Source: Qipengyuania_C sp046254955 | GTDB taxonomy: Bacteria; Pseudomonadota; Alphaproteobacteria; Sphingomonadales; Sphingomonadaceae | DNA length: 64,000 bases | Direction of reading: 5' to 3' | NCBI RefSeq assembly: GCF_046254955.1 | Contig: NZ_JBJXRG010000001.1 | Coordinates: 62,001-126,000, forward strand | Shown: piece after piece, positions 41,575-50,554 of the stretch | Position numbering within the stretch: the first letter of the stretch is position 1 | Layout: each line of letters opens with the position of its first letter | The notes under the pieces: generated by a model | What the model saw: the letters and a program-made list of their open reading frames with translations, nothing else | Databases searched by the model: none | Told to the model about the DNA's origin: nothing | Translations under genes and position numbers: made by a program

Positions 41575-42789
41575 ATGGCAAAAGGTAAGAAGCGCGCGGA
41601 CCTGAAGACCGACAGCAAACTGGTCACAGCCGGCCGCCGCGAGGAGTGGACCGGGGCGGTTGTCAATCCACCTGTCTGGCGCGCGAGCACGCATCTCTAC
41701 GACAATGTCGCCGCACAGCGGAAAGGCTTCGAAACCAACGAAGACGGGAAGTTTTTCTACGGCAGGCGCGGCGCGCCGACGCAATGGGCACTGGCTGAGG
41801 CGCTGACCGAGCTTGAGCCGGGTGCGTTCGGCACAGTGCTTTATCCCAGCGGCGTGGCCGCGATCGCGCAGTCGCTCATGGCGGTTTTGTCTCCGGGCGA
41901 TCACTATCTTGTTACCGACAACGCTTACGAGCCGACCCGCACAATGGCGATGGGTCTGCTGAAGCGTTTCGGTATCACGCACAGCTTCTTCGACCCGCTC
42001 GATCACGAGGCCTTTGCCGCAGCTTTCACTGACAAGACCAAGGCAGTCATGTTCGAAAGCCCCGGCAGCCTGACGATGGAAATTAGCGACATCCCCGCCC
42101 TAGCCGCTATCACGCGCGAAAAAGGGGCCGTCAGCCTGCTCGACAATACCTGGGCGACATCGCTCGGATTTCCGGCGCTGGAGCGCGGCTGCGATATTTC
42201 GATCGTTTCTCTGACCAAACATGTGGGCGGTCATTCAGACCTGATGATGGGCGCAGCGACAGCAGGCGAGCGCTGGTATCAGCGATTGCGTCTGACGGGC
42301 CAGCAGCTCGGCAATGTGGTATCCCCGGACGATGCCGCACTGGCGCTGCGAGGCTTGCGCAGCATGGGTGTCCGACTGGAGCGTGGTACCCATAGCGCGC
42401 TGACAATCGCCAAGTGGCTCGATCAGCGCGATGACGTCGCCCTGGTCCAGTTTCCCGCATTGCCCGGCGCGCCCGGTCATGAGCTTTGGCAACGCGACTT
42501 CACTGGCGCCTGCGGCCTTTTCAGCTTTGTTTTGAAGGATGCTTCACTTGCACAGCGGGATGTGCTGGTCGACACGCTGTCCATGTTCGGGATCGGGTAC
42601 AGCTGGGGTGGCTTCGAAAGCCTTGCACTCCCAATGCACCCCGACAAGTGCCGCTCGATCATGCCTTGGCCTCTGCCAGAGCTGGGGGGTGGCAGTGGCG
42701 CTGCCATACGGCTATCGATCGGGCTTGAGGACCCAGTTGATCTGATCGAGGACCTCGACAATGCCTTTCAAACGATGGGGAATGCATGA
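41575..42789 (+). CDS. metC: Cystathionine beta-lyase
   Basis: About 404 residues, a PLP enzyme of the Cys/Met metabolism family. It converts cystathionine to homocysteine, pyruvate and ammonia. Motifs are YGRRGAPTQWALAEALTELE, LLDNTWATSLGFPALERGCD and the PLP-lysine segment SLTKHVGGHSDLMMG. GFESLALPMHP and IRLSIGLEDPVDLIEDL at the C-terminus are typical of MetC. The ATG at 41575 lies 2 bp after the sulfurtransferase stop. The end overlaps the channel gene (ATGA). Confidence 0.94.
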   Translation: MAKGKKRADLKTDSKLVTAGRREEWTGAVVNPPVWRASTHLYDNVAAQRKGFETNEDGKFFYGRRGAPTQWALAEALTELEPGAFGTVLYPSGVAAIAQSLMAVLSPGDHYLVTDNAYEPTRTMAMGLLKRFGITHSFFDPLDHEAFAAAFTDKTKAVMFESPGSLTMEISDIPALAAITREKGAVSLLDNTWATSLGFPALERGCDISIVSLTKHVGGHSDLMMGAATAGERWYQRLRLTGQQLGNVVSPDDAALALRGLRSMGVRLERGTHSALTIAKWLDQRDDVALVQFPALPGAPGHELWQRDFTGACGLFSFVLKDASLAQRDVLVDTLSMFGIGYSWGGFESLALPMHPDKCRSIMPWPLPELGGGSGAAIRLSIGLEDPVDLIEDLDNAFQTMGNA

Positions 42790-43859
42790 GCGCCGAAGCG
42801 ACCGGACCGGAAACCCCTACCACTGAGGGTGCGGAAGGCGAAGCCATCGAGGCTGCGCCGAGCCCCGAACCCGTAGCCACTGAAGCTCGGCCCGAAGATC
42901 CGGTTTCGGCTGCCGCCGATCTCAAGGATGCAGTCACCGAGAAGGGTGGCACCATGGGCGACATGGTAGAGACGCTCGATGCCATGGCATTCGATCTGGG
43001 CGACATGCATATCTCAGCATGGGACGCGATCGTGGTGCTGGGTACAGTCGCCCTGGTCATTTTCTTTGCTTGGATGTTCACCGGTGTCCTGAAATCTTTC
43101 ATCGGACGTCTCACCAAGCTTGATGACACGCAGAAGCTTCTGTCGGAGAAATTGATCACGATCGTGATCTGGGGGCTGGCGTTCTTCGTCGGCATCGACC
43201 TGCTGGGCATCGACCTAACTGCGCTCGCAGTATTTTCGGGAGCATTCGGTCTGGCCATCGGTTTCGGCCTGCAAAAGACATTCGGGAACCTGATCGCCGG
43301 GATCATCTTGCTGATGGATAAGTCGATCAAGCCGGGTGATGTGATCGCGGTGGCGGATACAGCAGGCGCCGAAACCTTCGGTCAGATCCGCAAGATTGGC
43401 ATCCGCGCTGTTTCGATCGTCACGCGGGATCAGAAGGAATACCTCATCCCGAATGAAAACCTGATGATCAACCAGGTCGAAAATTGGTCTTACTCCTCGC
43501 GCAATGTGCGCATTCAGATTCCGGTCGGCGTGAGCTACACATGCGATATCAAAAAGGCTGAAGAGCTGATGATGGAGGCTGCAAAAGCAGTCCCTCGCGT
43601 GCTCAAGTCTCCCCCGCCTACCGCATGGTTGAGCGGCTATGGCGATAGCTCGGTGGACTTCGTCATCCACTGCTGGATTCGTGATCCAGAGGATGGGGTA
43701 GGCAATGTTCGGTCTGCTGTGCTGAAAGAATTGTGGTGGCTGTTCCAGGATAACGGCGTCGAGATTCCGTTCCCGCAGCGCGATCTCAATCTGCGAAATA
43801 ATGCGCAGGTAGAACAGCTTATCGCCGCTATTTCACAACGTCTCGATGACAGGAAGTAG
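42786..43859 (+). CDS. MscS-family mechanosensitive ion channel
   Basis: About 357 residues. After a 60-residue acidic, Ala/Pro-rich N-terminus come three hydrophobic segments. The pore-lining one is LAVFSGAFGLAIGFGLQKTF, followed by the family signature GNLIAGIILLMDKSIKPGDV. The cytoplasmic beta domain includes RKIGIRAVSIVTRDQKEYLI and NVRIQIPVGVSYTCDIKKAE. It acts as a tension-gated safety valve in the inner membrane. It is translationally coupled to metC. Confidence 0.94.
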   Translation: MSAEATGPETPTTEGAEGEAIEAAPSPEPVATEARPEDPVSAAADLKDAVTEKGGTMGDMVETLDAMAFDLGDMHISAWDAIVVLGTVALVIFFAWMFTGVLKSFIGRLTKLDDTQKLLSEKLITIVIWGLAFFVGIDLLGIDLTALAVFSGAFGLAIGFGLQKTFGNLIAGIILLMDKSIKPGDVIAVADTAGAETFGQIRKIGIRAVSIVTRDQKEYLIPNENLMINQVENWSYSSRNVRIQIPVGVSYTCDIKKAEELMMEAAKAVPRVLKSPPPTAWLSGYGDSSVDFVIHCWIRDPEDGVGNVRSAVLKELWWLFQDNGVEIPFPQRDLNLRNNAQVEQLIAAISQRLDDRK

Positions 43860-43888
43860 TTCCGGGAAGTTACAATAGTTCTGCTTCC

Positions 43889-43906
43889 ATCGCTGGAAGC
43901 GGCGAT
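43889..43906. other. Short hairpin upstream of the sulfate-assimilation operon
   Basis: GCTTCC and GGAAGC form a perfect 6-bp stem with a 6-nt loop in the 121-bp gap between the channel gene and the SUMT gene. No T-run follows. It may end the upstream operon or belong to the leader of the sulfur operon. Confidence 0.3.
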
Positions 43907-43980
43907 TTCAAAATCTCTGCTACCCGGTAGCACACCCATTCTCGCTGGCGCCACGCGAGCCATCGGCCCATCTCACCCAA

Positions 43981-44739
43981 ATGGCAAAAGCAGGCACCAT
44001 CTACCTTGTCGGCGCTGGGCCGGGTGACCCCGACCTATTGACCTTGCGCGCAGCGCGCTTGATCGAGCGTGCGGAGCTCATCGTGCATGACGGCCTCGTC
44101 GACCAGGCAATCATTGCCATGGCGCGTCCGGATGCCGAGCTTATCTCGGTCGCCAAGCAGCGCTCGAAGCACACCCTGCCGCAAGATGATATCTGCGCGC
44201 TTCTCGTTCGCGAAGCGCTGGCTGGCCGCGATGTTGTGCGGCTCAAGGGCGGCGATCCACTGATTTTCGGGCGCGGCGGAGAAGAAGCTGAAGCAGCCAA
44301 GGAAGCGGGCGTGCCGGTCGAGATTGTACCGGGTATCTCAGCTGCCAATGGCGCCGCAGCAGCGGCTCAGATCGCCCTCACCCACCGCGATGCCGCAAGC
44401 GTTGTCAGCTTTGTGGCCGGGCAGTGCAAGGGCCTCAAGGACCAGAACTGGGCTGGCTTAGCCGGACAGGGACGCACGCTGGTGATTTATATGGGTGTGA
44501 AGACTGCGCCGCAGATCGCCGAGAAGCTGATGGAAGACGGACTCGCGCCGGATATGCCCGTCGCCGTGATCGAGAATGCAGCGCGTTCGAACATGCGCGT
44601 ATTGCGTGCACCGCTTGCTGGCCTGCCTGGCCTGGTCGAAGCTGAGCAGGTCAGAAGTCCCGCTCTCATAATCATTGGTGACGTGACGTCACGCGGCGAT
44701 CAATCCGTCGCAGCCTTGGCCAAGGAGGCCGCACAATGA
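43981..44739 (+). CDS. cobA: Uroporphyrinogen-III C-methyltransferase (SUMT)
   Basis: About 252 residues. It methylates uroporphyrinogen III to precorrin-2, the first step to siroheme, which the following sulfite reductase needs. Motifs are IYLVGAGPGDPDLLTLRAAR, LVDQAIIAMARPDAELI, VVRLKGGDPLIFGRGGEEAE, VEIVPGISAANGAAAAAQI and LTHRDAASVVSFVAGQCKG, covering the full SUMT domain. No CysG oxidase/chelatase domain is fused. It starts the sulfate-assimilation operon. The start codon has no obvious ribosome binding site. Confidence 0.95.
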   Translation: MAKAGTIYLVGAGPGDPDLLTLRAARLIERAELIVHDGLVDQAIIAMARPDAELISVAKQRSKHTLPQDDICALLVREALAGRDVVRLKGGDPLIFGRGGEEAEAAKEAGVPVEIVPGISAANGAAAAAQIALTHRDAASVVSFVAGQCKGLKDQNWAGLAGQGRTLVIYMGVKTAPQIAEKLMEDGLAPDMPVAVIENAARSNMRVLRAPLAGLPGLVEAEQVRSPALIIIGDVTSRGDQSVAALAKEAAQ

Positions 44740-45035
44740 AGATCATCACCGGCAACGACCTCAAGAGCGGCGCCGTCACATGGTGGACCGGCTATGACTG
44801 GTCAATCCATATCGAAGAAGCGGTTGATGCGGGCGATGAGGCCGAAGCCATCGCCAAGCGCGAGGAAGCCGCGCGGCGCGTCAACGGTCCATATATCATC
44901 GATGCCGAACGCGACGAGAACGGCACGCCCCGCCCCGGCCATATCAAGGAGCGCATCCGTGCGCTGGGGCCGACCGTGCGCCCCGATCTCACTCTCAAAC
45001 CAGCCGATCCCGAAATCGGCAACTGGGTTATCTAA
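44736..45035 (+). CDS. DUF2849 family protein
   Basis: About 99 residues. GAVTWWTGYDWSIHIEEAVD, ARRVNGPYIIDAERDENGTP and RPGHIKERIRALGPTVRPDL match DUF2849, a small alphaproteobacterial family found between siroheme and sulfite reductase genes. Its role is unknown but position implies a helper of CysI. It overlaps the SUMT stop (ATGA). Confidence 0.93.
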   Translation: MKIITGNDLKSGAVTWWTGYDWSIHIEEAVDAGDEAEAIAKREEAARRVNGPYIIDAERDENGTPRPGHIKERIRALGPTVRPDLTLKPADPEIGNWVI

Positions 45036-45038
45036 GCC

Positions 45039-46670
45039 ATGTACGTTTACGACAATTACGATCAGGCGATGGTCGATACACGGGTCGATGAATTTCGCTA
45101 CCAGACCAAACGCCGCCTCGAAGGCAAACTCAGCGAAGAGCAATTCCGGCCGCTGCGGCTGATGAACGGGCTCTACCTGCAGCTTCACGCCTATATGCTG
45201 CGTGTTGCCATTCCATATGGCACGCTCAACTCGGCGCAGATGCATGCGCTGGCCGATATCGCCGAAAAGTATGACCGCGGTTATGGTCACTTCACCACCC
45301 GGCAGAACATTCAATACAACTGGATCAAGCTGGAAGAGGCGCCCGACCTGCTCGCCGATCTCGCCAAGGTTGAAATGCACGCGATCCAGACCAGCGGCAA
45401 TTGCATCCGCAATATCAGCTCGGATCACTTCGCCGGAGCCGCTGCCGACGAGCTGGTCGACCCGCGTCCCTACGCAGAACTTCTGCGTCAATGGTCGAGC
45501 TTCCATCCGGAATTCAGCTATTTACCCCGCAAATTCAAGATCGCTGTAATTGCCTCGGATACTGACCGCGCGGCGATGAAACTGCATGATATCGGTATCC
45601 AGATCGTCCAGAGCCGTAAGGGCGAACTGGGTGCTGCGTTCTATGTTGGCGGCGGCATGGGCCGCACCCCGATGATCGCGCCATGCATCCGCGGATTCGT
45701 CCCGCTCGACCAGCTGGTGACCTACTCCGAGGCCTGCCTGCGCGTCTACAATCGCCATGGGCGGCGCGATAACAAGTACAAGGCGCGGATCAAGATCCTC
45801 GTCCACGAACTGGGTGCGGAAGAATACAAACGCCAGGTTGAGGAAGAATTCGAACACCTTCTCGAGCAAGGGGTCGAGCCGCCGCTGGCCGAACTCAAGC
45901 GCATCAAGACCTATTTCGAGGACCCGGCTTTCGGAGATGGCCCCAAGGCTATCGACCGTTCAGATCCCGATTTCTCGCTCTGGGTCGATCGCAACACCGT
46001 GCGCCACAAGCACGATGCCTATGTCTCCGCCGTTATCAGCCTCAAGCCGGTGGGCGGCATCCCCGGTGACGCGTCGAGCGAGCAGATGCACCTGATAGCC
46101 GAGCTTGCGAAGGACTACAGCTTTGATGAGTGCCGCGTGATGCACACGCAGAACGTTGTACTACCGCACGTAAAGATCGCCGATCTCCATGCGCTGTGGA
46201 CCAAGCTTGATGCAGCAGGCTTGGGCGCGCCGAATCTCGATACTATCGAGGACATTATCGCCTGCCCCGGGCTTGATTACTGCACGCTCGCCAATGCGCG
46301 TTCGATCCCGTTGGCCCAGAAAATCTCCGAACGGTTTGCTGCAAGCGGCAAGACCGATGCACTGGGAGAACTGAAGCTCAAGATTTCAGGCTGCATCAAC
46401 GCCTGCGGGCACCATCATGCCGGGCACATCGGCATCCTTGGCGTCGATAAGAAGGGCATCGAGAACTACCAGCTTCTGCTGGGCGGTAGCGAGGCCCAGG
46501 ATACCGCACTCGGCAAGATAACCGGCCGCGGCTTCGACGAAGAAGGGATCATCGGAGCGGTAGAAACGGTGACCGACATTTACCTCGATCAGCGCGAGGA
46601 CGGCGAACGCTTCCTCGACACCTATCGCCGCATCGGAATGGATCCTTTCAAGGAGGCGCTGTATGGCTGA
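45039..46670 (+). CDS. cysI: Assimilatory sulfite reductase hemoprotein subunit
   Basis: About 543 residues. It reduces sulfite to sulfide with siroheme and a 4Fe-4S cluster. The cluster/siroheme ligands are Cys409 and Cys415 (CPGLDYCTLA) and Cys452 and Cys456 (SGCINACGHHHAGHIGI). The N-terminal half has YLQLHAYMLRVAIPYGTLNS and GHFTTRQNIQYNWIK. No CysJ flavoprotein is nearby, so the electron donor may be ferredoxin or an unlinked reductase. It lies between DUF2849 and DUF934 genes and overlaps the latter by 8 bp. Confidence 0.95.
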   Translation: MYVYDNYDQAMVDTRVDEFRYQTKRRLEGKLSEEQFRPLRLMNGLYLQLHAYMLRVAIPYGTLNSAQMHALADIAEKYDRGYGHFTTRQNIQYNWIKLEEAPDLLADLAKVEMHAIQTSGNCIRNISSDHFAGAAADELVDPRPYAELLRQWSSFHPEFSYLPRKFKIAVIASDTDRAAMKLHDIGIQIVQSRKGELGAAFYVGGGMGRTPMIAPCIRGFVPLDQLVTYSEACLRVYNRHGRRDNKYKARIKILVHELGAEEYKRQVEEEFEHLLEQGVEPPLAELKRIKTYFEDPAFGDGPKAIDRSDPDFSLWVDRNTVRHKHDAYVSAVISLKPVGGIPGDASSEQMHLIAELAKDYSFDECRVMHTQNVVLPHVKIADLHALWTKLDAAGLGAPNLDTIEDIIACPGLDYCTLANARSIPLAQKISERFAASGKTDALGELKLKISGCINACGHHHAGHIGILGVDKKGIENYQLLLGGSEAQDTALGKITGRGFDEEGIIGAVETVTDIYLDQREDGERFLDTYRRIGMDPFKEALYG

Positions 46671-47091
46671 TATCCTTCGCTTTCGCGATGACGAACCGGT
46701 TGATCATGCGCAGGTCACGGTTGACGCGTTTCTTGAGCAGTCCAACGCCGCTGCAGTGCGGATCGAGCCGGGCGATGACGCGCGTGAGTTGATCCCGCAT
46801 CTGGATCGCTTGCGGCTGATTGAAGTCAACTTCCCTGCCTTCGGCGACGGGCGTGGCTATTCGGCGGCGCGCGTGCTGCGCGAGGCCGGTTATGAGGGCG
46901 AGATGCGCGCGGTTGGCGACGTGCTGGTCGACCAGATCGCCTATATGAAGCGCTGTGGCTTCGATGCGTTCGATCCGGACCAGCAATTCAATGCCGATGA
47001 CGTCGAGACAGCTCTCTCGCGCTGGCCCGAAGTCTACCAGAGCGCCGCGGATGATCGCACCCCGATCTGGACTTTGAGGCATGGTGGCTGA
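46663..47091 (+). CDS. DUF934 family protein
   Basis: About 142 residues. RLIEVNFPAFGDGRGYSAAR, REAGYEGEMRAVGDVLVDQI and MKRCGFDAFDPDQQFNADDV are typical of DUF934, nearly always linked to cysI and cysH. It may serve as an electron-transfer or assembly partner for sulfite reductase; this is inferred from context. GGAGG precedes the ATG. It overlaps cysI at the start and cysH at the end. Confidence 0.95.
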   Translation: MADILRFRDDEPVDHAQVTVDAFLEQSNAAAVRIEPGDDARELIPHLDRLRLIEVNFPAFGDGRGYSAARVLREAGYEGEMRAVGDVLVDQIAYMKRCGFDAFDPDQQFNADDVETALSRWPEVYQSAADDRTPIWTLRHGG

Positions 47092-47899
47092 CTTGGCCGA
47101 GGCCGATCCCATTCGCCCAGACGCGCGAGTAGTCGACCGGCTCAATACCGGCCCGCGCTTCAACGATGAAGATGCGATCCGTCTCAACCGCATGTTTCGC
47201 GGATCCAGCACGCGGGAGATGCTGCAGTCGGTCATCGAGGATAATCTAATCGGCGATATTGCAGTCGTATCGAGCTTCGGCGCGGAAAGTGCCGCGCTGC
47301 TGCATCTGATTGCCCAGGTCGACCCATCGCTTCCGGTATTGTTCCTCGAAACAGGAAAGCATTTCCCGGAAACCCTCGCCTATCGCGACGATCTGGTCGA
47401 GCGGCTCGGGCTGACAAATCTCGTAAACCTCTATCCCGACTTGGGGACCTTGCAGCAAAAGGACGAGACGGGCCTTAGATGGTCCTACGACCCGGATGGT
47501 TGCTGCGAGATCCGCAAGGTGATCCCGCTGGCAAAGGCTTTGTCAAACTTCGATGGTAGCTTTACCGGCCGCAAATCGTTCCAGTCAGACACTCGCGCGA
47601 ACCTGCCGCGTTTCGAAATTGATACATCCGACGAGCAAGGTCGGCTCAAAATCAATCCGCTGATTGATTGGAACGCCGAGGACATTGCCGCATATTTCGA
47701 AGAGCATCAATTGCCGCGCCACCCGCTGATCGCGCAAGGCTATCCCTCGATCGGCTGCTCGCCCTGCACCAGCAAGGTCAAGCCGGGTGAAGACCCGCGC
47801 TCCGGCCGCTGGAAAGGCTGGGACAAGACCGAATGCGGCATTCACACACCGCTTGGCGATGATGGCGAGCTACCGCCGGGCTACGAGCCGTTCCTCTAA
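47081..47899 (+). CDS. cysH: Adenylyl-sulfate (APS) reductase, CysH family
   Basis: About 272 residues. The PP-loop domain has VVSSFGAESAALLHLIAQVD and VLFLETGKHFPETLAYRDDL. Cys141-Cys142 (GCCEIRKV) and Cys226/Cys229 (GCSPCTSK) form the 4Fe-4S binding pattern that marks APS-type rather than PAPS-type reductases, and the C-terminal KTECGIH holds the catalytic Cys. It produces sulfite for CysI. The start overlaps DUF934 by 11 bp. It is the last gene of the sulfur operon. Confidence 0.95.
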   Translation: MVADLAEADPIRPDARVVDRLNTGPRFNDEDAIRLNRMFRGSSTREMLQSVIEDNLIGDIAVVSSFGAESAALLHLIAQVDPSLPVLFLETGKHFPETLAYRDDLVERLGLTNLVNLYPDLGTLQQKDETGLRWSYDPDGCCEIRKVIPLAKALSNFDGSFTGRKSFQSDTRANLPRFEIDTSDEQGRLKINPLIDWNAEDIAAYFEEHQLPRHPLIAQGYPSIGCSPCTSKVKPGEDPRSGRWKGWDKTECGIHTPLGDDGELPPGYEPFL

Positions 47900-47913
47900 G
47901 CCAACGCGAGAAG

Positions 47914-47941
47914 CCCCGGCAGCGAATAAGGCGCTACCGGG
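47914..47941 (+). terminator. Hairpin after cysH
   Basis: CCCCGGCAGCG and CGCTACCGGG pair with one mismatch around AATAAGG, 14 bp after the cysH stop and before a convergent gene. No strong T-run follows. It could act in both directions. Confidence 0.45.
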
Positions 47942-47963
47942 ACACTCTGATCGGTCGATAGGC

Positions 47964-48353
47964 TTATTCTTCGATACGCTCGACGATTGAGACAGTGCCG
48001 TCGTCCGGGTCAGTCGATAGCCAGACGCCTTCATCGTTGACCATCTCTGAGAAGCAACGCTCTTCTGCGCCCTCGGCATCGACCGTAGTGCAAAACTCAC
48101 CCGGCTTCTGGACCCAGGTCCCCGTAACGCTTTCTCCTTCCGCGTCGGTGGAGGTGAAGGTTCCGTCTTCAATGACGACTTCGGTAAGCACCGATCCATC
48201 GGGATCTGTAACGGTGAAAGTACCGTAGGAGGGCTTGCCATCGGCGGCCATGATCTGTGATTCTTCAGCGACCTCTTCTGTCTCGGCCGCTTCTTCAGCC
48301 GACGAGCACGCGGTGAGCGCTGCCAAAGTGACAACAGCAATGAGCTTCTTCAT
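47964..48353 (-). CDS. Small acidic lipoprotein
   Basis: About 129 residues. MKKLIAVVTLAALTAC is a lipoprotein signal with lipobox LTAC. The mature part is very acidic with repeated strands: GTFTVTDPDGSVLTEVVIED, GTFTSTDAEGESVTGTWVQK and EFCTTVDAEGAEERCF, with a possible Cys-Cys disulfide. Similar short lipoproteins are widespread in sphingomonads, but I do not know a function. GGGG lies upstream of the ATG. Confidence 0.85.
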   Translation of the reverse strand: MKKLIAVVTLAALTACSSAEEAAETEEVAEESQIMAADGKPSYGTFTVTDPDGSVLTEVVIEDGTFTSTDAEGESVTGTWVQKPGEFCTTVDAEGAEERCFSEMVNDEGVWLSTDPDDGTVSIVERIEE

Positions 48354-48464
48354 AGTATTCCCCCTATAAGACATGGCTCATGAAAACGGCCATTGCCGCC
48401 AGTTCAATCCAATGTCCCTGTGTGACCCCTGACACTTCCTGGGCGGGCGCGCAACTTGGCAAAA

Positions 48465-49388
48465 TCAGAGCCAGCCGTTCTCGCGGTACCATTCAGCAGT
48501 CTGCTTCAACCCGGCGACTCCTGGAATGCGCGGCTGCCAGACTTCAACCGGCACTGCCCGATCGGAGCGAGCAATCCAGTTTGGATGCGTCATATAGCCG
48601 ACACGGTCGGGCGTAAGCTTGGCGTTGTCCATGCGAAGTATTCGGTCGACGCCCGCCGCCGCGCGGAGGACGGATGCTGGCAAGTGCGGCGCGAATACCC
48701 TTCGCCCCATCGCTTCGCCGATTGCCTTGCCCAATTCCTTGTGGCTCCACCCGCCCTCGCGCGCATCATCAGGCTCGAAGATCTTGCGCCGCAGCGAAGG
48801 CACATTGGGTATCAGATTGAGGAGCAGGTGTGCCAGATCATGCACATGAATGATCGATGTCGCGCCGCAAGGCGGCAGAGGTACGACGCCCCATTTGGCG
48901 GAGCGAAACAGTTCAAACATATCGATATCGCGCGGGCCATATACTGCGGGCGGGCGCACGATGGTCCAGTCGAGACCGCTGCCCTGAACCAGCTCCTCTG
49001 CCTTGGCCTTGGAGGCCCCGTAGCGCGATAGCTTGGGCTCGCGCGCGGAAAGCGAGGAGACGAGAATGAAGCGCTTGATGCCGTTTGCTCTCGCAGCATC
49101 GAGAACAGCCTGTGTTCCCGCCACATTCACCGCGTCAAATTGCTCAGGATCGGGTGTATTGGTCAGCCCCGCGATGTGGATCACTGCATCCGCGCCTTCG
49201 CAGAGCGTAGCGAGTGCATGCGGATTGGCAAGGTCGCCCTCCAGCCATTCGATCCCCTTGCGATCCGCATCCGGAACGCGTCTCGCCAACGCCCGCGCTC
49301 GCAGACCTTGCTCTTCGACCAGATCGCATACAGCCTGCCCGACGAAACCCGTCCCGCCGGTCAGCGCGATCGGCGTATCAGGCGTCAC
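48465..49388 (-). CDS. NAD(P)-binding epimerase/dehydratase-like protein
   Basis: About 307 residues, extended short-chain dehydrogenase. IALTGGTGFVGQAVCDLVEE is the cofactor motif, and LSRYGASKAKAEEL holds the YxxxK catalytic pair. TIVRPPAVYGPRDIDMFELF is the usual substrate-domain segment. Members include NDUFA9-like and sugar-nucleotide enzymes; the substrate is unknown. The ATG overlaps the proB stop by 4 bp. No 16-bp operator is present. Confidence 0.9.
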   Translation of the reverse strand: MTPDTPIALTGGTGFVGQAVCDLVEEQGLRARALARRVPDADRKGIEWLEGDLANPHALATLCEGADAVIHIAGLTNTPDPEQFDAVNVAGTQAVLDAARANGIKRFILVSSLSAREPKLSRYGASKAKAEELVQGSGLDWTIVRPPAVYGPRDIDMFELFRSAKWGVVPLPPCGATSIIHVHDLAHLLLNLIPNVPSLRRKIFEPDDAREGGWSHKELGKAIGEAMGRRVFAPHLPASVLRAAAGVDRILRMDNAKLTPDRVGYMTHPNWIARSDRAVPVEVWQPRIPGVAGLKQTAEWYRENGWL

Positions 49389-50509
49389 AGCATCACCAAG
49401 TGATCACGGTGGACTACCGCCGGACGCGGTGAATGGCCCAAGACCTCGGCCTGCTGATCTTCGCGCATGCCTTTGATCGCATGGCAGTTTGCCGCGCTAT
49501 ATTCGCACAGGCCCTTGGCGATGACGCGGCCATCCTCGGCGCGTATCTCGACCAGATCGCCGCGATCGAATTTGCCATCGATAGCTGTGATACCTGCTGC
49601 CAGCAGGCTGGCTCCGCCCGTTTCGAGCGCCCGCGCGCAGCCCGCATCAACCGTCAATACGCCCGATGGAGCGATACGCCCGCCGAGCCACGCCTTGCGC
49701 GCATCGTCACTGCGCCGAGGCAAGAACACCGTCCCAACATCGGCATCGACTGCATTGGCGATCGGGGACTCGTGCTTGCCGTTGATGATCGCCAGGGTGA
49801 TTCCGGCGCGCTCGGCAATCTGCGCTGCCTCAAGCTTGGATGCCATTCCGCCCGAACCCAATCCGGAGGAGGAACCGCGCGATGCCATGGCGAGAACTTC
49901 CGGTGTGATCCCGTCAACCTGCGCAATCAGCTGCGCACCATCCTGCATTGGGTCGCGATCATAGAGCCCGTCGACGTCGGACAGCAGCAGTACAGTATCC
50001 GCGCCTGCAGCCTGCGCTACACGCGCCGCCAGCCGGTCATTATCGCCAAAGCGGATCTCCTCTGTCGCAACGCTGTCATTCTCGTTCACCACCGGGACAA
50101 CGCCTGCGGCCAGCAAACGGTTGAGCGTTGCCGAAGCATTGAGATAGCGCCGCCGGTCTTCAAGATCGCCGAGCGTCACCAGCATCTGCGCTGCGATCAG
50201 CTCGTGCTCATCCAGCGCCTGCGACCACAACCGCGCCAATTCCACCTGCCCTACCGAGGCTGCCGCCTGCGCGTCGGCCAGATTGCTGCGCCCCCCTTGC
50301 GGCATGCCTAGCCGGGCCGCACCCAGCGCAATCGCACCAGATGAGACGACAATGACTTCCGGACCTTCGGCGCGAATTGCCGCGAGATCCTGGGCCAACG
50401 AATCCAGCCACCAATCGCGGGGCTTGCCCGCCTCGATGAGCAAGGACGAGCCGACCTTGACCACTATCCGTCGGGCCTGGAGGAGCTGGGAAAGAGCGGT
50501 GATCGCCAT
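49385..50509 (-). CDS. proB: Glutamate 5-kinase
   Basis: About 374 residues. It phosphorylates glutamate in the first step of proline synthesis. The amino-acid-kinase domain has RRIVVKVGSSLLIEAGKPRD, VIVVSSGAIALGAARLGM, VVPVVNENDSVATEEIRFGD and GSGGMASKLEAAQIAERAGI. A C-terminal PUA domain (about 280-365) includes LTVDAGCARALETGGASLLA and SAANCHAIKGMREDQQ. proC lies 3 kb upstream on the same strand but not in the same operon. proA is not in the window. Confidence 0.96.
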   Translation of the reverse strand: MAITALSQLLQARRIVVKVGSSLLIEAGKPRDWWLDSLAQDLAAIRAEGPEVIVVSSGAIALGAARLGMPQGGRSNLADAQAAASVGQVELARLWSQALDEHELIAAQMLVTLGDLEDRRRYLNASATLNRLLAAGVVPVVNENDSVATEEIRFGDNDRLAARVAQAAGADTVLLLSDVDGLYDRDPMQDGAQLIAQVDGITPEVLAMASRGSSSGLGSGGMASKLEAAQIAERAGITLAIINGKHESPIANAVDADVGTVFLPRRSDDARKAWLGGRIAPSGVLTVDAGCARALETGGASLLAAGITAIDGKFDRGDLVEIRAEDGRVIAKGLCEYSAANCHAIKGMREDQQAEVLGHSPRPAVVHRDHLVML

Positions 50510-50554
50510 GCTTGCAGGTCTTAGAGACGAGTGAGACGCATTTGAAGCATGCTC

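Noticed and set aside
43860..43980. Possible riboswitch before the SUMT gene
   Set aside because: Only one short hairpin is visible; no cobalamin or SAM riboswitch core was recognised.
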